From contig QUDE01000007.1 of the NCBI GenBank assembly GCA_003477405.1, forward strand, positions 75,584 to 139,583: a stretch of DNA of 64,000 nucleotides. Reading direction: 5' to 3'. Under the pieces are notes generated by a model. That model saw nothing but the letters and a program-made list of their open reading frames with translations, did no database searches and was not told the origin of the DNA. Origin of the DNA: Ruminococcaceae bacterium AM07-15 (GTDB taxonomy: Bacteria; Bacillota; Clostridia; Oscillospirales; Butyricicoccaceae). Below are positions 41,186-49,488 of this stretch, piece after piece (position 1 is the first letter of the stretch; each line of letters starts with the position of its first letter). A program made the position numbers and the translations under genes.

Positions 41186-41514
41186 AAACCAAAGCCGCCC
41201 ATTCCATCCAGAGCTACCTCAAACAGGTCAAACCCTATCTGGCCGACTGCCCCTTAAAGACCCGCCGGCAGCTTTTGTCCGGCTTGTCCCAGGAACTGGA
41301 GGAATACGCTGCTCAGCATCCCACCGTCTCTCTGGAAGAACTTTCTGCCTGTTTCCGTTTGCCGGAGGAAACTGCCCAGGAGCTGCTTCTGGCTGTGCCT
41401 CTGCCCGTGCAGGCGGCCAGCCGTCAGTTGAAGCTGCTCATGCTGCGAGCCTGTTTGCTGGTGACCGGCACATGGCTGTTTCACCTGGTATTTCTCCAGG
41501 GCTATCTGCGATAA
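41182..41514 (+). CDS. small membrane protein coupled to PadR (DUF6120/DUF1700-like)
   Basis: This is a protein of about 110 residues. The N-terminal half is helical and resembles the DUF1700-type region that accompanies PadR regulators (LADCPLKTRRQLLSGLSQEL, then LSACFRLPEETAQELL). The C-terminal segment (RACLLVTGTWLFHLVFLQGY) is a membrane helix. It starts in the ATGA overlap with the PadR gene. The family name is tentative; the pair probably forms an envelope-responsive regulatory unit. Confidence 0.7.
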   Translation: MKTKAAHSIQSYLKQVKPYLADCPLKTRRQLLSGLSQELEEYAAQHPTVSLEELSACFRLPEETAQELLLAVPLPVQAASRQLKLLMLRACLLVTGTWLFHLVFLQGYLR

Positions 41515-41546
41515 CCGCTCTGCAAAACCATTTCTCGTTCTATTGC

Positions 41547-41579
41547 AAAAGCGCCCAAAGGGCGCTTTTCTTTTTTCTC
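41547..41579 (+). terminator. intrinsic terminator of the PadR operon
   Basis: There is a 10-bp stem (AAAAGCGCCC / GGGCGCTTTT) with a 3-base loop, followed by CTTTTTTCT. Confidence 0.88.
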
Positions 41580-41589
41580 TGAAAATTTT

Positions 41590-41626
41590 TCCTAAAAACA
41601 TAAAACCCGCCGGTCACCCGGCGGGT
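41590..41626 (-). terminator. intrinsic terminator of the XRE regulator gene
   Basis: There is a 9-bp stem (ACCCGCCGG / CCGGCGGGT) with a 4-base loop. On the minus strand it is followed by TTTTATGTTTTT. Confidence 0.8.
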
Positions 41627-41686
41627 CTTATGTTTGTGAGCGGAACACTCACGGTTTTGCCCCGGCGGGGCGGCGAGCGCTTTTTC

Positions 41687-42010
41687 TCACCGGGAGTTTT
41701 TCTGCTGGGAGCGCAGAAACTCCAAAAAATCCAACAGGCTTTTGCGCTCCGCCGGGGGCAGGACACTAAACTCAGCACACAGCTTTTTCAGCGTTCCCTC
41801 TTCCCGCAGCTGGGAACAGCCCAACAGATAGTCCACCGTCACGCCGAAAAAGGCGGCGATGTCGATGAGCATCTTGGCATCCCGGGGGAAGTGGGCCCCT
41901 GACTCGTAAAAGCTGACCATCCGGGGAGAAATCCCCAAATGGGCGCCGAGTTCCTTTTGGGTGATGTTCCGCTCTTCCCGCAATTCGCGCAGTCTTTCTG
42001 CGAAAGTCAT
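41687..42010 (-). CDS. XRE-family helix-turn-helix regulator
   Basis: This is a protein of 107 residues. Residues about 5-62 are a Cro/CI-type HTH (LRELREERNITQKELGAHLG, then SPRMVSFYESGAHFPRDAKM and FFGVTVDYLLG). A short helical tail follows that may serve in dimerisation. The start follows GAGGTGATG. It is divergent from the sigma-factor fusion gene, with 151 bases between, and may regulate it. Confidence 0.9.
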   Translation of the reverse strand: MTFAERLRELREERNITQKELGAHLGISPRMVSFYESGAHFPRDAKMLIDIAAFFGVTVDYLLGCSQLREEGTLKKLCAEFSVLPPAERKSLLDFLEFLRSQQKNSR

Positions 42011-42087
42011 GGGACATCACCTCGACCCTATCATAAAATATTTTTCCCTTTCCGACAGCCAATAGTAGTATAATTTCTTCCTCACTG

Positions 42088-42116
42088 TTGACCCCGAAGT
42101 GTTCCTTCTGTACAAT
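42088..42116 (+). promoter_or_regulatory. promoter of the sigma-factor fusion gene
   Basis: TTGACC, 17 bases, then TACAAT, about 45 bases upstream of the start codon. It lies in the divergent gap shared with the XRE gene. Confidence 0.65.
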
Positions 42117-42161
42117 AAAACAAGACATCTTTTGACAAAAATAACAAAATGGAGGAACTAT

Positions 42162-43925
42162 ATGGATCTGGAAAAGATAGTGGCCCAGGCCAAAGCGGGA
42201 GAGCGTGAGGCGCAAAGCACTCTCTATCAGCAATACTTTCAAAAGATCTATTCCCTGGCCCTGGGCATCACCAAAAACCCGGAAGACGCCATGGATATCT
42301 GCCAGGAAACCTTTTTATCTGCCTTTCAGCACTTGTCCTCCCTGCGGGAAAGTGCAGCCTTTCCCCACTGGCTATGCCAGATCGCCGCAAACCAATGCCG
42401 CCGTCTGGTGAAAAACAAAGGCCGCTTCCTTTCTCCCGAACAAAAAGAGGACGAGCCCGATTTCTTTTCTTCCCTGCCCGATGACGACCCGGAAACCTTG
42501 CCCGAGCAAGTGCTGGACAAGGAAGAGACCCGCCGCCTGATGGAAGAGACGGTGCAGCAGCTTCCCGATGTACAGCGGGAATGTGTGCTCCTTTACTATT
42601 ATGCCGGCCTGTCGGTGGAAGAGATCGCCCAGGTGCAGCAGTGCTCCACCGGCACGGTGAAAAGCCGTCTCAACTATGCCCGGCAAAAGCTCCGCCAGCA
42701 AGTGCTGGTCATGGAAGAGCGGGACGGGGTCCGCTACCATGGCGCCATTCCCTTCTCCCTGCTGTTTTCCCAGCTGCTGGAACAGATTTCCGCTCCGGAA
42801 GCAAAAGCGCAGATCTGGCAGGGGGTGGAGAAAGCTCTGGGGGCTGCCGCGGCGGCCGGAGCAGGAACCGCTGCGGCCGGTGCTTTGGGCACCGGTGCAG
42901 GAGAAGCCGCCAAAACCGGGCTGTTTGCCACCATCAAGGCCAAAATCATTGCCGGTGTGACAGCGGCCGCCGTGGTCACCGGCGGCGCTGTGGTGGTCAT
43001 TTCCAATCTGCCCGACCCCATCGTCTTTTCCGATCCAGCCATGGAGCAGAATATCCGGGTGCTCATCCACAAGCCGGAAGGGAAAATCTATCCGGAGGAT
43101 TGCCAGGAGCTTTCCCACCTCACCATCCTTCCCGACGGCTTTATCGTGGACACAGACAACGCATTTTACAACGATCCCCACCCGGAAGAGGGCACTGTGC
43201 CGGTAGAGAGCCTGGCCGATCTGCAAAAGCTGCCCCAGGTGACTTCTCTTCAGTTTATCCAAGGGGATGCCCAGCCCCTGCTGAACACCCTGGGAGAAAA
43301 CCCCCATCTGCAGGAAGTGGACGCCACCTGGCGGGACACCCAGGACCTTACCGACCTCTCCTTTGTGCAGGGCCTTCCCAATCTCCGCAACCTGTACTGC
43401 ACCATTGGGGACAATGTGGATCTGACCCCTCTAGAAACCGCCACTGAGCTGCGTGCCTTGCAGCTGGGATGCGGCAGTGTTTCCCTGGATCTGTCCCGGC
43501 TGGAGAATCTCACCTACCTGGGCCTGATGCCCATGGGCAATGGCACCCGGGGCGGCACCTTCCACCTGGAAACCAGCCAGCCTCTCACCAAGCTGCGCCT
43601 TTTGCAGCTTTATTCCGGCCAGCCGGACAACCTGGAATTTCTCCGGGGTGCTTCTTCCCTGGAAGTGCTGGAACTGTTCTCTTTCGGAACGGCTGTCGAC
43701 CTGTCCCCCCTGAGCAGTCTTCCCGCATTGCGGGCCGCAACTGTTGATGGGGGTCCCTATGACCTGACTCCCCTTCAGAATTGCCCCCAGCTGGAGGCCT
43801 ATTCTTCTTCCATGGGGCAAAACCCGCCTTCCGTCCCGCAACTGGACACACAGGCATTCATGGATACCTACACCAATCCGCTGATGGATGAAATTTTCTA
43901 CGATTCCATCGACAGAGAAGAATAA
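42162..43925 (+). CDS. ECF-type sigma factor fused to a membrane anchor and a leucine-rich extracytoplasmic domain
   Basis: This is a protein of 587 residues. Residues 15-85 are sigma-70 region 2 (YQQYFQKIYSLALGITKNPE, DAMDICQETFLSAFQ). Residues 130-178 are region 4 (LPDVQRECVLLYYYAGLSVE, GTVKSRLNYARQKLR). An Ala/Gly-rich stretch leads into a single membrane helix at about 260-281 (KIIAGVTAAAVVTGGAVVVI). Residues 282-587 should lie outside the cell and contain degenerate leucine-rich repeats (LTDLSFVQGLPNLRNLY, LSRLENLTYLGLMP, LSPLSSLPALRAA). The ATG at 42162 follows GGAGG. No separate anti-sigma gene is adjacent. The fusion suggests a membrane-tethered sigma factor that senses the envelope, perhaps released by proteolysis; that is inference. 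Confidence 0.88.
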   Translation: MDLEKIVAQAKAGEREAQSTLYQQYFQKIYSLALGITKNPEDAMDICQETFLSAFQHLSSLRESAAFPHWLCQIAANQCRRLVKNKGRFLSPEQKEDEPDFFSSLPDDDPETLPEQVLDKEETRRLMEETVQQLPDVQRECVLLYYYAGLSVEEIAQVQQCSTGTVKSRLNYARQKLRQQVLVMEERDGVRYHGAIPFSLLFSQLLEQISAPEAKAQIWQGVEKALGAAAAAGAGTAAAGALGTGAGEAAKTGLFATIKAKIIAGVTAAAVVTGGAVVVISNLPDPIVFSDPAMEQNIRVLIHKPEGKIYPEDCQELSHLTILPDGFIVDTDNAFYNDPHPEEGTVPVESLADLQKLPQVTSLQFIQGDAQPLLNTLGENPHLQEVDATWRDTQDLTDLSFVQGLPNLRNLYCTIGDNVDLTPLETATELRALQLGCGSVSLDLSRLENLTYLGLMPMGNGTRGGTFHLETSQPLTKLRLLQLYSGQPDNLEFLRGASSLEVLELFSFGTAVDLSPLSSLPALRAATVDGGPYDLTPLQNCPQLEAYSSSMGQNPPSVPQLDTQAFMDTYTNPLMDEIFYDSIDREE

Positions 43926-43934
43926 ACCAAGCCA

Positions 43935-44171
43935 AAAGCCGCCCGAAAGGGCGGCTTTCAGACTGCCGAAAAACCTATACAGCGCAAAGAAACTGTTCGC
44001 CCTTCCCCTTATCAATCTGCAAAAACCGGCGACCGGTGCGTCGGTTTTTGCACTTCTCAAGGGACAAGTGTGCGCCGAAGGTGTGCGCGCAGGCCCTTGC
44101 AAAAACTCGAAAAAGTGGCTCCTGCCACTTTTTCGACACGCTCAAGCCGCCCGGAAGGGCGGCTTTTTCTT
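43935..44171. repeat. terminator-bracketed multi-hairpin intergenic element, copy 2
   Basis: Duplicate hairpins AAGCCGCCC/GGGCGGCTT flank the core at 43936-43957 (loop gaaa) and 44144-44165 (loop ggaa). The second is followed by TTTCTT. The core (43959-44143) aligns along its length with 23283-23471. It folds into the same three stems: 44019-44051 (13 bp), 44068-44088 (GAA loop, several G-U pairs) and 44107-44136 (13 bp, loop TCCT). Stem 1 differs from copy 1 by paired changes that keep base pairing. It lies between two rightward genes, and the right hairpin terminates the sigma-fusion transcript. Confidence 0.75.
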
Positions 44172-44244
44172 GCAACTCTTCGGGCAGACGCATATAATAA
44201 TAAATAGGTAACCGTTTTCCCAGCAAATGAAGGAGTGATAAGGG

Positions 44245-45447
44245 ATGGACTATATCACCGTACAACAAGCCGCCGAAAAGTGGAACATTTCTCCCCGCCT
44301 GGCCCAGCAATACTGTGCCGACGGCCGCATCCCCGGGGCTCAGAAATTCGGCACGGCCTGGGCCATTCCCGCCTCCGCCCAAAAACCTGCGGACCCCCGA
44401 AAGGAGAAAGCCGCTTCCCCCTCCATCACGGCCCCATTGGAGGAAGCGCCTTCCCACCCCATTCCCATGCCCCTGCTCAACGGCCCTTTTCTCCCCGGGC
44501 ATTGCAAGGAATATGTGGAAAGCATTCCGGATGCCCAGCTGAGGGACATCGCCTGGGCCGAATACTATTATTTCAGCGGCCAGCCGGAAGAGGCCGCCAG
44601 AATCGCCGAACTGTATCTTTCGTATGAGGAGCTGTCCCTGCGTCTTTCCGCCTGCCTGATCTATACTTATGCCAATTTGTCCATTGGCCAGATCCAGCGG
44701 GCCAAGCACACCCTGACCCAAATCCAGAACACCCTGACCGCCGAGGAAACACTGCCGCCCCAGTTGCAGAGCGTGGCGGTATTTGCCATCACGGCCGCAT
44801 CTGTCCTGCTCCATCTTCCCCTGCCCCAAGGGCTTCATTCCCTGCCGGAACACATCCGCTTACTGCCTCCCGGCCTGCGAATGTTCGCCCTTTATGTCCA
44901 GGCCCACCAGACCTATCTGGAAGGGGATTACGGCAAAAGCATCGGCATTGTGGAAACCGCCTTTGCCATGGAAGGCCAGCGGTATCCCATTCCTTCCATT
45001 TACCTCCATCTGGCGGCGGTGATGGACTACATGAGCCTGAAACAGCCGGAGCAGGCCCAGGCCCATTTGCTCAGTGCCTGGGAGCTGGCCCGGCCGGATG
45101 ATCTGATCGAAGGCTTTGGCGAACACCATGGCTTGCTGGGCGGCATGCTGGAGGCCGTTCTGAAAAAGGACTGGCCGGAGGACTTCCGGCGGATCATCGC
45201 CATCACCTACCGGTTTTCCGCAGGCTGGCGCAAGGTCCACAACCCGGAGACCGGCCACCCGGTAGCCGACAACCTGACCACCACCGAATTTGCCGCCGCC
45301 ATGCTGGCCGCCCGGGGCTGGACCAATCAGGAGATCGCAGGCCATCTGGGTATCTCTCCCAACACGGTGAAGCAATACATCTCCACCGCATTGCAAAAAC
45401 TGAACATCAAACAGCGCAAAGATCTGAAGCAATATATGCTGCGATAA
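44245..45447 (+). CDS. regulator with N-terminal excisionase-like HTH, helical-repeat middle and LuxR-type C-terminal HTH
   Basis: This is a protein of 400 residues with two DNA-binding domains. Residues 1-48 are an excisionase/MerR-like HTH (DYITVQQAAEKWNISPRLAQ, then YCADGRIPGAQKFGTAWAIP). Residues about 85-300 are helical, TPR-like repeats. Residues about 340-398 are a LuxR/GerE HTH (AARGWTNQEIAGHLGISPNT, then VKQYISTALQKL). It starts after AAGGAG with 9-base spacing. There is no phosphoacceptor receiver domain, so the signal must be sensed by the helical middle. It follows the sigma-fusion gene and repeat element and has its own terminator. Confidence 0.85.
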   Translation: MDYITVQQAAEKWNISPRLAQQYCADGRIPGAQKFGTAWAIPASAQKPADPRKEKAASPSITAPLEEAPSHPIPMPLLNGPFLPGHCKEYVESIPDAQLRDIAWAEYYYFSGQPEEAARIAELYLSYEELSLRLSACLIYTYANLSIGQIQRAKHTLTQIQNTLTAEETLPPQLQSVAVFAITAASVLLHLPLPQGLHSLPEHIRLLPPGLRMFALYVQAHQTYLEGDYGKSIGIVETAFAMEGQRYPIPSIYLHLAAVMDYMSLKQPEQAQAHLLSAWELARPDDLIEGFGEHHGLLGGMLEAVLKKDWPEDFRRIIAITYRFSAGWRKVHNPETGHPVADNLTTTEFAAAMLAARGWTNQEIAGHLGISPNTVKQYISTALQKLNIKQRKDLKQYMLR

Positions 45448-45460
45448 TATCCGATTTTCA

Positions 45461-45501
45461 AAGGACTATACCAAAAAAATCTTGGATATAGTCCTTTTTT
45501 T
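45461..45501 (+). terminator. intrinsic terminator of the LuxR-type regulator gene
   Basis: The stem AAGGACTATA / TATAGTCCTT with an A-rich loop is followed by TTTTTTT. Confidence 0.82.
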
Positions 45502-45587
45502 CTGCAAAAGGGATGATTTCAAATGCCTTTCTCTGTGCTACCCTAAAAATAGAGAATGGTTCCTGGCGAAAAGGAGGCCCCTGCCCA

Positions 45588-46247
45588 ATGACTGAAAATA
45601 TCCGCAAAAACATCCCCAGCAGTCCTTCCAGCTCCTTTGTCTTCCCCATGGGCATTTGTTCTGAGGAGAAGCGCACAGCTCTTCCTTTCACCGATGTTCC
45701 CGTTGGGGCCTGGTACGAAGAGGGGGTGCGCTATGCCTGGTGCCATGGGCTGATGGCCGGCACCAGCCCCACCCTGTTTTCCCCCCGTCTGCCCCTGAGC
45801 CGGGGGATGGCGGTGACCATTCTCCACCGCCTGGAGTCCTGCCCCGCCCCCAAAGGGGAAAGCCGGTTTTCCGATGTGAAGCCAGGGTATTACTGGAGCG
45901 AAGCCGTGCTGTGGGCCGGAGAAAAAGGCATTGTGCTGGGATGCGGCCGGGGCAAGTTCCGGCCGGAGGAACCCATCACCCGGGAGCAGCTGGTGGCTCT
46001 GTTCTACCGTCTGGCCCAGGTTTCCTCGGGAAAGCAAGAGGAAATCATGCCGACGGAATTTGCGGATTTTTCCGATGCCCGTCTCATCAGCCGGTATGCC
46101 CTGCCCGCCTTTCAGTGGGCCTTGGAGCAAAAGCTGATCCAGGGGACCCGGCGCCGCCGTCTTTTTCCCCGGCGCAGCGCCACCCGGGCCCAGATGGCCG
46201 TGCTGCTGCACCGTTGGCAGCGGCGTGATGACATGAAAACCATATAA
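45588..46247 (+). CDS. SLH-domain protein without recognisable signal peptide
   Basis: This is a protein of about 219 residues made almost entirely of three S-layer homology modules (FTDVPVGAWYEEGVRYAW, FSDVKPGYYWSEAVLWAG, FADFSDARLISRYALPAF). SLH modules anchor proteins to secondary wall polymers. The ATG at 45588 is well supported by AAGGAGG. The N-terminus (TENIRKNIPSSPSSSFVF) is not a signal peptide, and the open frame upstream does not supply one. Either export is non-classical, the gene is 5'-truncated, or it has lost its surface function. Confidence 0.83.
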   Translation: MTENIRKNIPSSPSSSFVFPMGICSEEKRTALPFTDVPVGAWYEEGVRYAWCHGLMAGTSPTLFSPRLPLSRGMAVTILHRLESCPAPKGESRFSDVKPGYYWSEAVLWAGEKGIVLGCGRGKFRPEEPITREQLVALFYRLAQVSSGKQEEIMPTEFADFSDARLISRYALPAFQWALEQKLIQGTRRRRLFPRRSATRAQMAVLLHRWQRRDDMKTI

Positions 46248-46252
46248 CAGAA

Positions 46253-46287
46253 AAACGCCCCGCCGGTTTCAACTCGGCGGGGCGTTT
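46253..46287. terminator. bidirectional terminator between convergent SLH and surface-protein genes
   Basis: There is a 13-bp stem (AAACGCCCCGCCG / CGGCGGGGCGTTT) with a 9-base loop, flanked by short A and T runs. Confidence 0.82.
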
Positions 46288-46304
46288 GCTGCTTTGGGGT
46301 GTTT

Positions 46305-47063
46305 TTATTTCGCAGTGGTCAGAGTCACATCATAGAGGATGCACCCATTGCCTTTGCCGTTGTTTTTCGCCTTAATTCTGAGGAAATTACAGCCCTGGAG
46401 GTTGACATCCACATCGATGGCGGCATCGCCTGCTTTGGCGGAATATTCCTTGATCAGGGTCTCTTCCCCGTACTGGTCCACATTGTAAAACTGGAGAGTG
46501 GACTGGCCTTCGTTTCCCAAATCATTGAAGGGGATGATGAACTTGCCGCAGATGCTGTCATATCCGGAGTCCAATTTGTAAGTGAGGTCGTTCTCCCGAT
46601 AGTTCAGTGTTCCATTGGGGAAGGTGATTTTGTTGAAAGGCGAATAAGTCTCCCCCAGCACGGTGAACTGGGCGTCTTTCCCGGTGCTCACATAGTAATT
46701 CCAGATTTTATAAGGCTCCACCTCATCAATGGGCACGCTCTTGACGCCGGCATCGGGACGCTGGCCGATATACACCGTCTGGCTCTCCTGATCCCAGGCC
46801 ACTTCTTTGTCGGTGAGCATACCGGTGAGGGCACGCACCGGCAGATAGGTGGTGCCGTCATAGATCATCGGCTCCACCACATTGCCATTCACATCGGTGG
46901 GCTTTTTCAGGTTGCCGTCCACATAGATCTTGATGCCGCCCATGGCCACTTTGATCTCCTTCATGGTGGCGGCGGAAGAGGGCAGAATGGTGCCCAGGGT
47001 CAGAACGGTGACCAGTGTGCCTGCGGCAAAGCCTTTCAGGGTTCCTTTTTCAAACTTCATCAT
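46305..47063 (-). CDS. secreted protein with copper-amine-oxidase-N-like stalk domain and NPCBM-like domain
   Basis: This is a protein of 252 residues with a signal peptide (GFAAGTLVTVLTLGTILPSS). Residues about 45-105 resemble the copper amine oxidase N-terminal stalk domain (KIYVDGNLKKPTDVNGN, YDGTTYLPVRALTGMLT, VAWDQESQTVYIG). Residues about 135-250 resemble an NPCBM-type carbohydrate-binding domain (FNKITFPNGTLNYRENDLTY, ending LRIKAKNNGKGNGCILYDV). It is the last gene of a leftward operon of exported proteins. It probably binds cell-surface or environmental glycans. Confidence 0.8.
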   Translation of the reverse strand: MMKFEKGTLKGFAAGTLVTVLTLGTILPSSAATMKEIKVAMGGIKIYVDGNLKKPTDVNGNVVEPMIYDGTTYLPVRALTGMLTDKEVAWDQESQTVYIGQRPDAGVKSVPIDEVEPYKIWNYYVSTGKDAQFTVLGETYSPFNKITFPNGTLNYRENDLTYKLDSGYDSICGKFIIPFNDLGNEGQSTLQFYNVDQYGEETLIKEYSAKAGDAAIDVDVNLQGCNFLRIKAKNNGKGNGCILYDVTLTTAK

Positions 47064-47110
47064 AGATACTTTCTCCTTTTCTGTTTTCTTTTATCAGCAA
47101 ACCCCGGGCA

Positions 47111-47770
47111 TCAGGCCTGGGTCTTTTGATACAGGCGGTAGCACAGCAGGATGCTCTGCTCCACGGTGCAGCTCTGCTTGGGGGCGATGTTGTTGCCGCC
47201 CACCCCTTTGAAGATGCCGTTGTGGGCCAGGATGCCCATGGCCTGGGTGGCCCAGGAGGAAACCTGACCGGCGTCCTGATACAGGCTCAGGTCTTCAAAC
47301 TGCTCGATGTAATCGGTTTTGTTCTGATCCTGGATATAGAGAATGGCCCGCAGGAGCATGGTGGCGATCTGCTCCCGGTTGGTGGTCTGCTGGGGAGCAA
47401 AGGTGCCGTCCCCCATACCGTTGACGATGCCCGCCTGATAGGCTTTGCGCACCACTTCGCTCTGGGTGTCGGTGAAGGTGTCCGCCGGGGCGGCCGGCAG
47501 GGTCTTGCCGGTGGCCTTTTCTGCCAGCGTCACCGCCAGGGCGGCAAACTGCTCCCGGGTGGCCGCCGCCTGATAGGAGGGATCTCCCGGCAGGGCGGGC
47601 ACCAGCCCGGCGCCGGTGGCTTCTTTGATCTCTTCCACGGCCCAGTCGCTGGGGCTGTTTTCTGTGGGGATATAGGGCAGGTCATCCGGGTCCACCACTT
47701 CCCCCTTCAGGGCGAAAGCAGGCAGAATGCTGAGCACAAGGCACAGACACAGAGCAATGAGCTTTTTCAT
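47111..47770 (-). CDS. secreted SLH-domain protein
   Basis: This is a protein of 219 residues. The signal peptide (LIALCLCLVLSILPAFALKG) is followed by three SLH modules (DWAVEEIKEATGAGLVPALP, FTDTQSEVVRKAYQAGIVNG, SWATQAMGILAHNGIFKGVG). It contains no additional catalytic domain and is probably anchored to the wall polymer. It lies between two other exported proteins in one operon (gaps of 33 and 47 bases). Confidence 0.88.
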   Translation of the reverse strand: MKKLIALCLCLVLSILPAFALKGEVVDPDDLPYIPTENSPSDWAVEEIKEATGAGLVPALPGDPSYQAAATREQFAALAVTLAEKATGKTLPAAPADTFTDTQSEVVRKAYQAGIVNGMGDGTFAPQQTTNREQIATMLLRAILYIQDQNKTDYIEQFEDLSLYQDAGQVSSWATQAMGILAHNGIFKGVGGNNIAPKQSCTVEQSILLCYRLYQKTQA

Positions 47771-47803
47771 AGTATTTTCTCCTTTTTGTATTATTTTATT
47801 CTT

Positions 47804-49258
47804 TTAAAACTGATTGGTGAAAGCAGACAACTTTTGATCCAGCTTGTGCCGGTAATCCAGAGTGGAAGCCGGAACGGCCAGATGAGTGACGCCGTTTTCG
47901 TCCATCTGGAAATCCCGCTGCACTTCATTATAATAGTGCAGCCCTTTGAAAAACTCGGTCAGCTCTTCAAATTCCTCTTTGGTTTCGGCCTGGGCCAGGA
48001 TCACCCGGCTGTCGGCGATATAATCCAGCTCCACCCAGCCTGCTTCCTTGTCCTCATCGGTCACATCCACGCCCCAGCCGCCGGGGATGGTGCCCACCGG
48101 AATGCGCAGGGTCTTCTGCTCTCCGGCCTGGGCGGAATAGTGGATGCTCATGATCCAGTCGTTGCCGGGGAGGAATTCCGTGTTGGAATCCACAAGACCG
48201 CTGATTTCCTTGTATTTGTCGTACCGGAGATAGAAGCAATCCCCTTCGTCCGGATTCTTGGTGTTGTTCACCACATCCACCAGCAAAAAGCCGTCGCCGT
48301 TTTCAATGGTATAGCCCTTGATCTTCACCTGGGACTGACCATAGGTGGTCTCCACTTCCGGCTTCTCTTCCGGTTTTTCCTCCGGCTCAGTGGTTCCTTC
48401 TCCCGGTTCCACCGGGCCGGTGGGCTCCTCCGGGGCCTGATAGCCGTCGGAATAGAGCACATCCACCAGACGGATACCATGGGAGTTATACACCGAAGTG
48501 AAAATCTCCTTGTACTGGGCATCGGTGGAGGCGGTTTGCCAGTCGGTGACCATTTCGCCCCTTTGGTTGATATAAGCATAGGTAAGGGTGCGGGTGTCCC
48601 GATCGTTGCCGGTATACCGGTCCAACAGGCTGTCGGTGGCGGGGCTGTCTTTGAAGACGATGGCCTTGCCATCCACAAAACGGCCGGTGTAATACTGGCT
48701 ATCATAGCGGATGGGGCTGACCTCCAAAGGCAGGGTGATGGCCACCACCCCTGCGGTGTCCACATAATACTGCTGCTTGTGAAATTCCCCATCCTGCCAG
48801 TAGTCGTTGACTGCGGCGGCCAGGCCATAGGCGTCGTCGGAGAAATCAAACATAAAATCAAAACGACCCTGGTTCAGATTTGCGAGGATGTGTTCATAGA
48901 TACCGTAGATGGGCACTTTGTGGTTTTCATATGTCACATAGTCATATTCCCATCTGGATGAGCCGTTGCTGTCCTTTATGTAGTGTTCCACCAGCACCAG
49001 GCCCTGGTGGGGCAGATTACAGCTTTCATAGGAGATGCCATACAGCACGCCGCCGTTGTTCAGCGGACCGACGCCCCAGGGAAAGTTTCCCTCATCCCAG
49101 AACTTCTGCATATAGGGCGCCCTGCGGTACCAGAGCTCTCCGCCCTTCATGGTGAGGTAATAATAATAGCTTCCCGATTTGTCGGCGGCCATGGCGGACA
49201 GGGCGGAAAGCACCGCCAGCCAAAGGGTCAAAAGAATGGTAATCAGCCTTTTTTTCAT
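47804..49258 (-). CDS. secreted surface protein with WG-like repeats and acidic linker
   Basis: This is a protein of about 484 residues. The signal peptide LITILLTLWLAVLSALSAMA is followed by a region with WG-type beta repeats (YVDTAGVVAITLPLEVSP, FVDGKAIVFKDS, YAYINQRGEMVTDW). A Pro/Glu-rich linker (EPGEGTTEPEEKPEEKPEVE) and an aromatic beta-rich C-terminal domain complete the protein. The ATG at 49258 follows GGAGGAAG. It heads the leftward operon with the SLH and glycan-binding-like proteins. The function is unknown, but the layout is that of a wall-exposed protein. Confidence 0.75.
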   Translation of the reverse strand: MKKRLITILLTLWLAVLSALSAMAADKSGSYYYYLTMKGGELWYRRAPYMQKFWDEGNFPWGVGPLNNGGVLYGISYESCNLPHQGLVLVEHYIKDSNGSSRWEYDYVTYENHKVPIYGIYEHILANLNQGRFDFMFDFSDDAYGLAAAVNDYWQDGEFHKQQYYVDTAGVVAITLPLEVSPIRYDSQYYTGRFVDGKAIVFKDSPATDSLLDRYTGNDRDTRTLTYAYINQRGEMVTDWQTASTDAQYKEIFTSVYNSHGIRLVDVLYSDGYQAPEEPTGPVEPGEGTTEPEEKPEEKPEVETTYGQSQVKIKGYTIENGDGFLLVDVVNNTKNPDEGDCFYLRYDKYKEISGLVDSNTEFLPGNDWIMSIHYSAQAGEQKTLRIPVGTIPGGWGVDVTDEDKEAGWVELDYIADSRVILAQAETKEEFEELTEFFKGLHYYNEVQRDFQMDENGVTHLAVPASTLDYRHKLDQKLSAFTNQF

Positions 49259-49309
49259 CTTTCTTCCTCCTTTTCTCTCTGCACGAAATAAAGAAATATT
49301 CCTGCTTTC

Positions 49310-49339
49310 AGAATGCCATACAGACGGCGCATTTGTCAA
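49310..49339 (-). promoter_or_regulatory. putative promoter of the leftward surface-protein operon
   Basis: On the minus strand a consensus TTGACA lies 18 bases before CATTCT, about 50 bases upstream of the start codon. The -10 box is weak. Confidence 0.4.
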
Positions 49340-49488
49340 TGAAAACCAGAGTCAATTTCTCCGCCTTTCGCCCTGTAAGATTCCAGCGAAAGCCGCCGGG
49401 TTTTATTTTTTCTCAAATTATTTTTTCTTTTTTATTTCTGCCAGGAGCCGGGAAAGAAAAAACCATACTTTCCCTTTTGCCAAACCCC

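Noticed and set aside
49340..49480. Possible riboswitch in the T-rich gap before the array
   Set aside because: No conserved riboswitch motif could be recognised. Only the terminator at its right end is supported.
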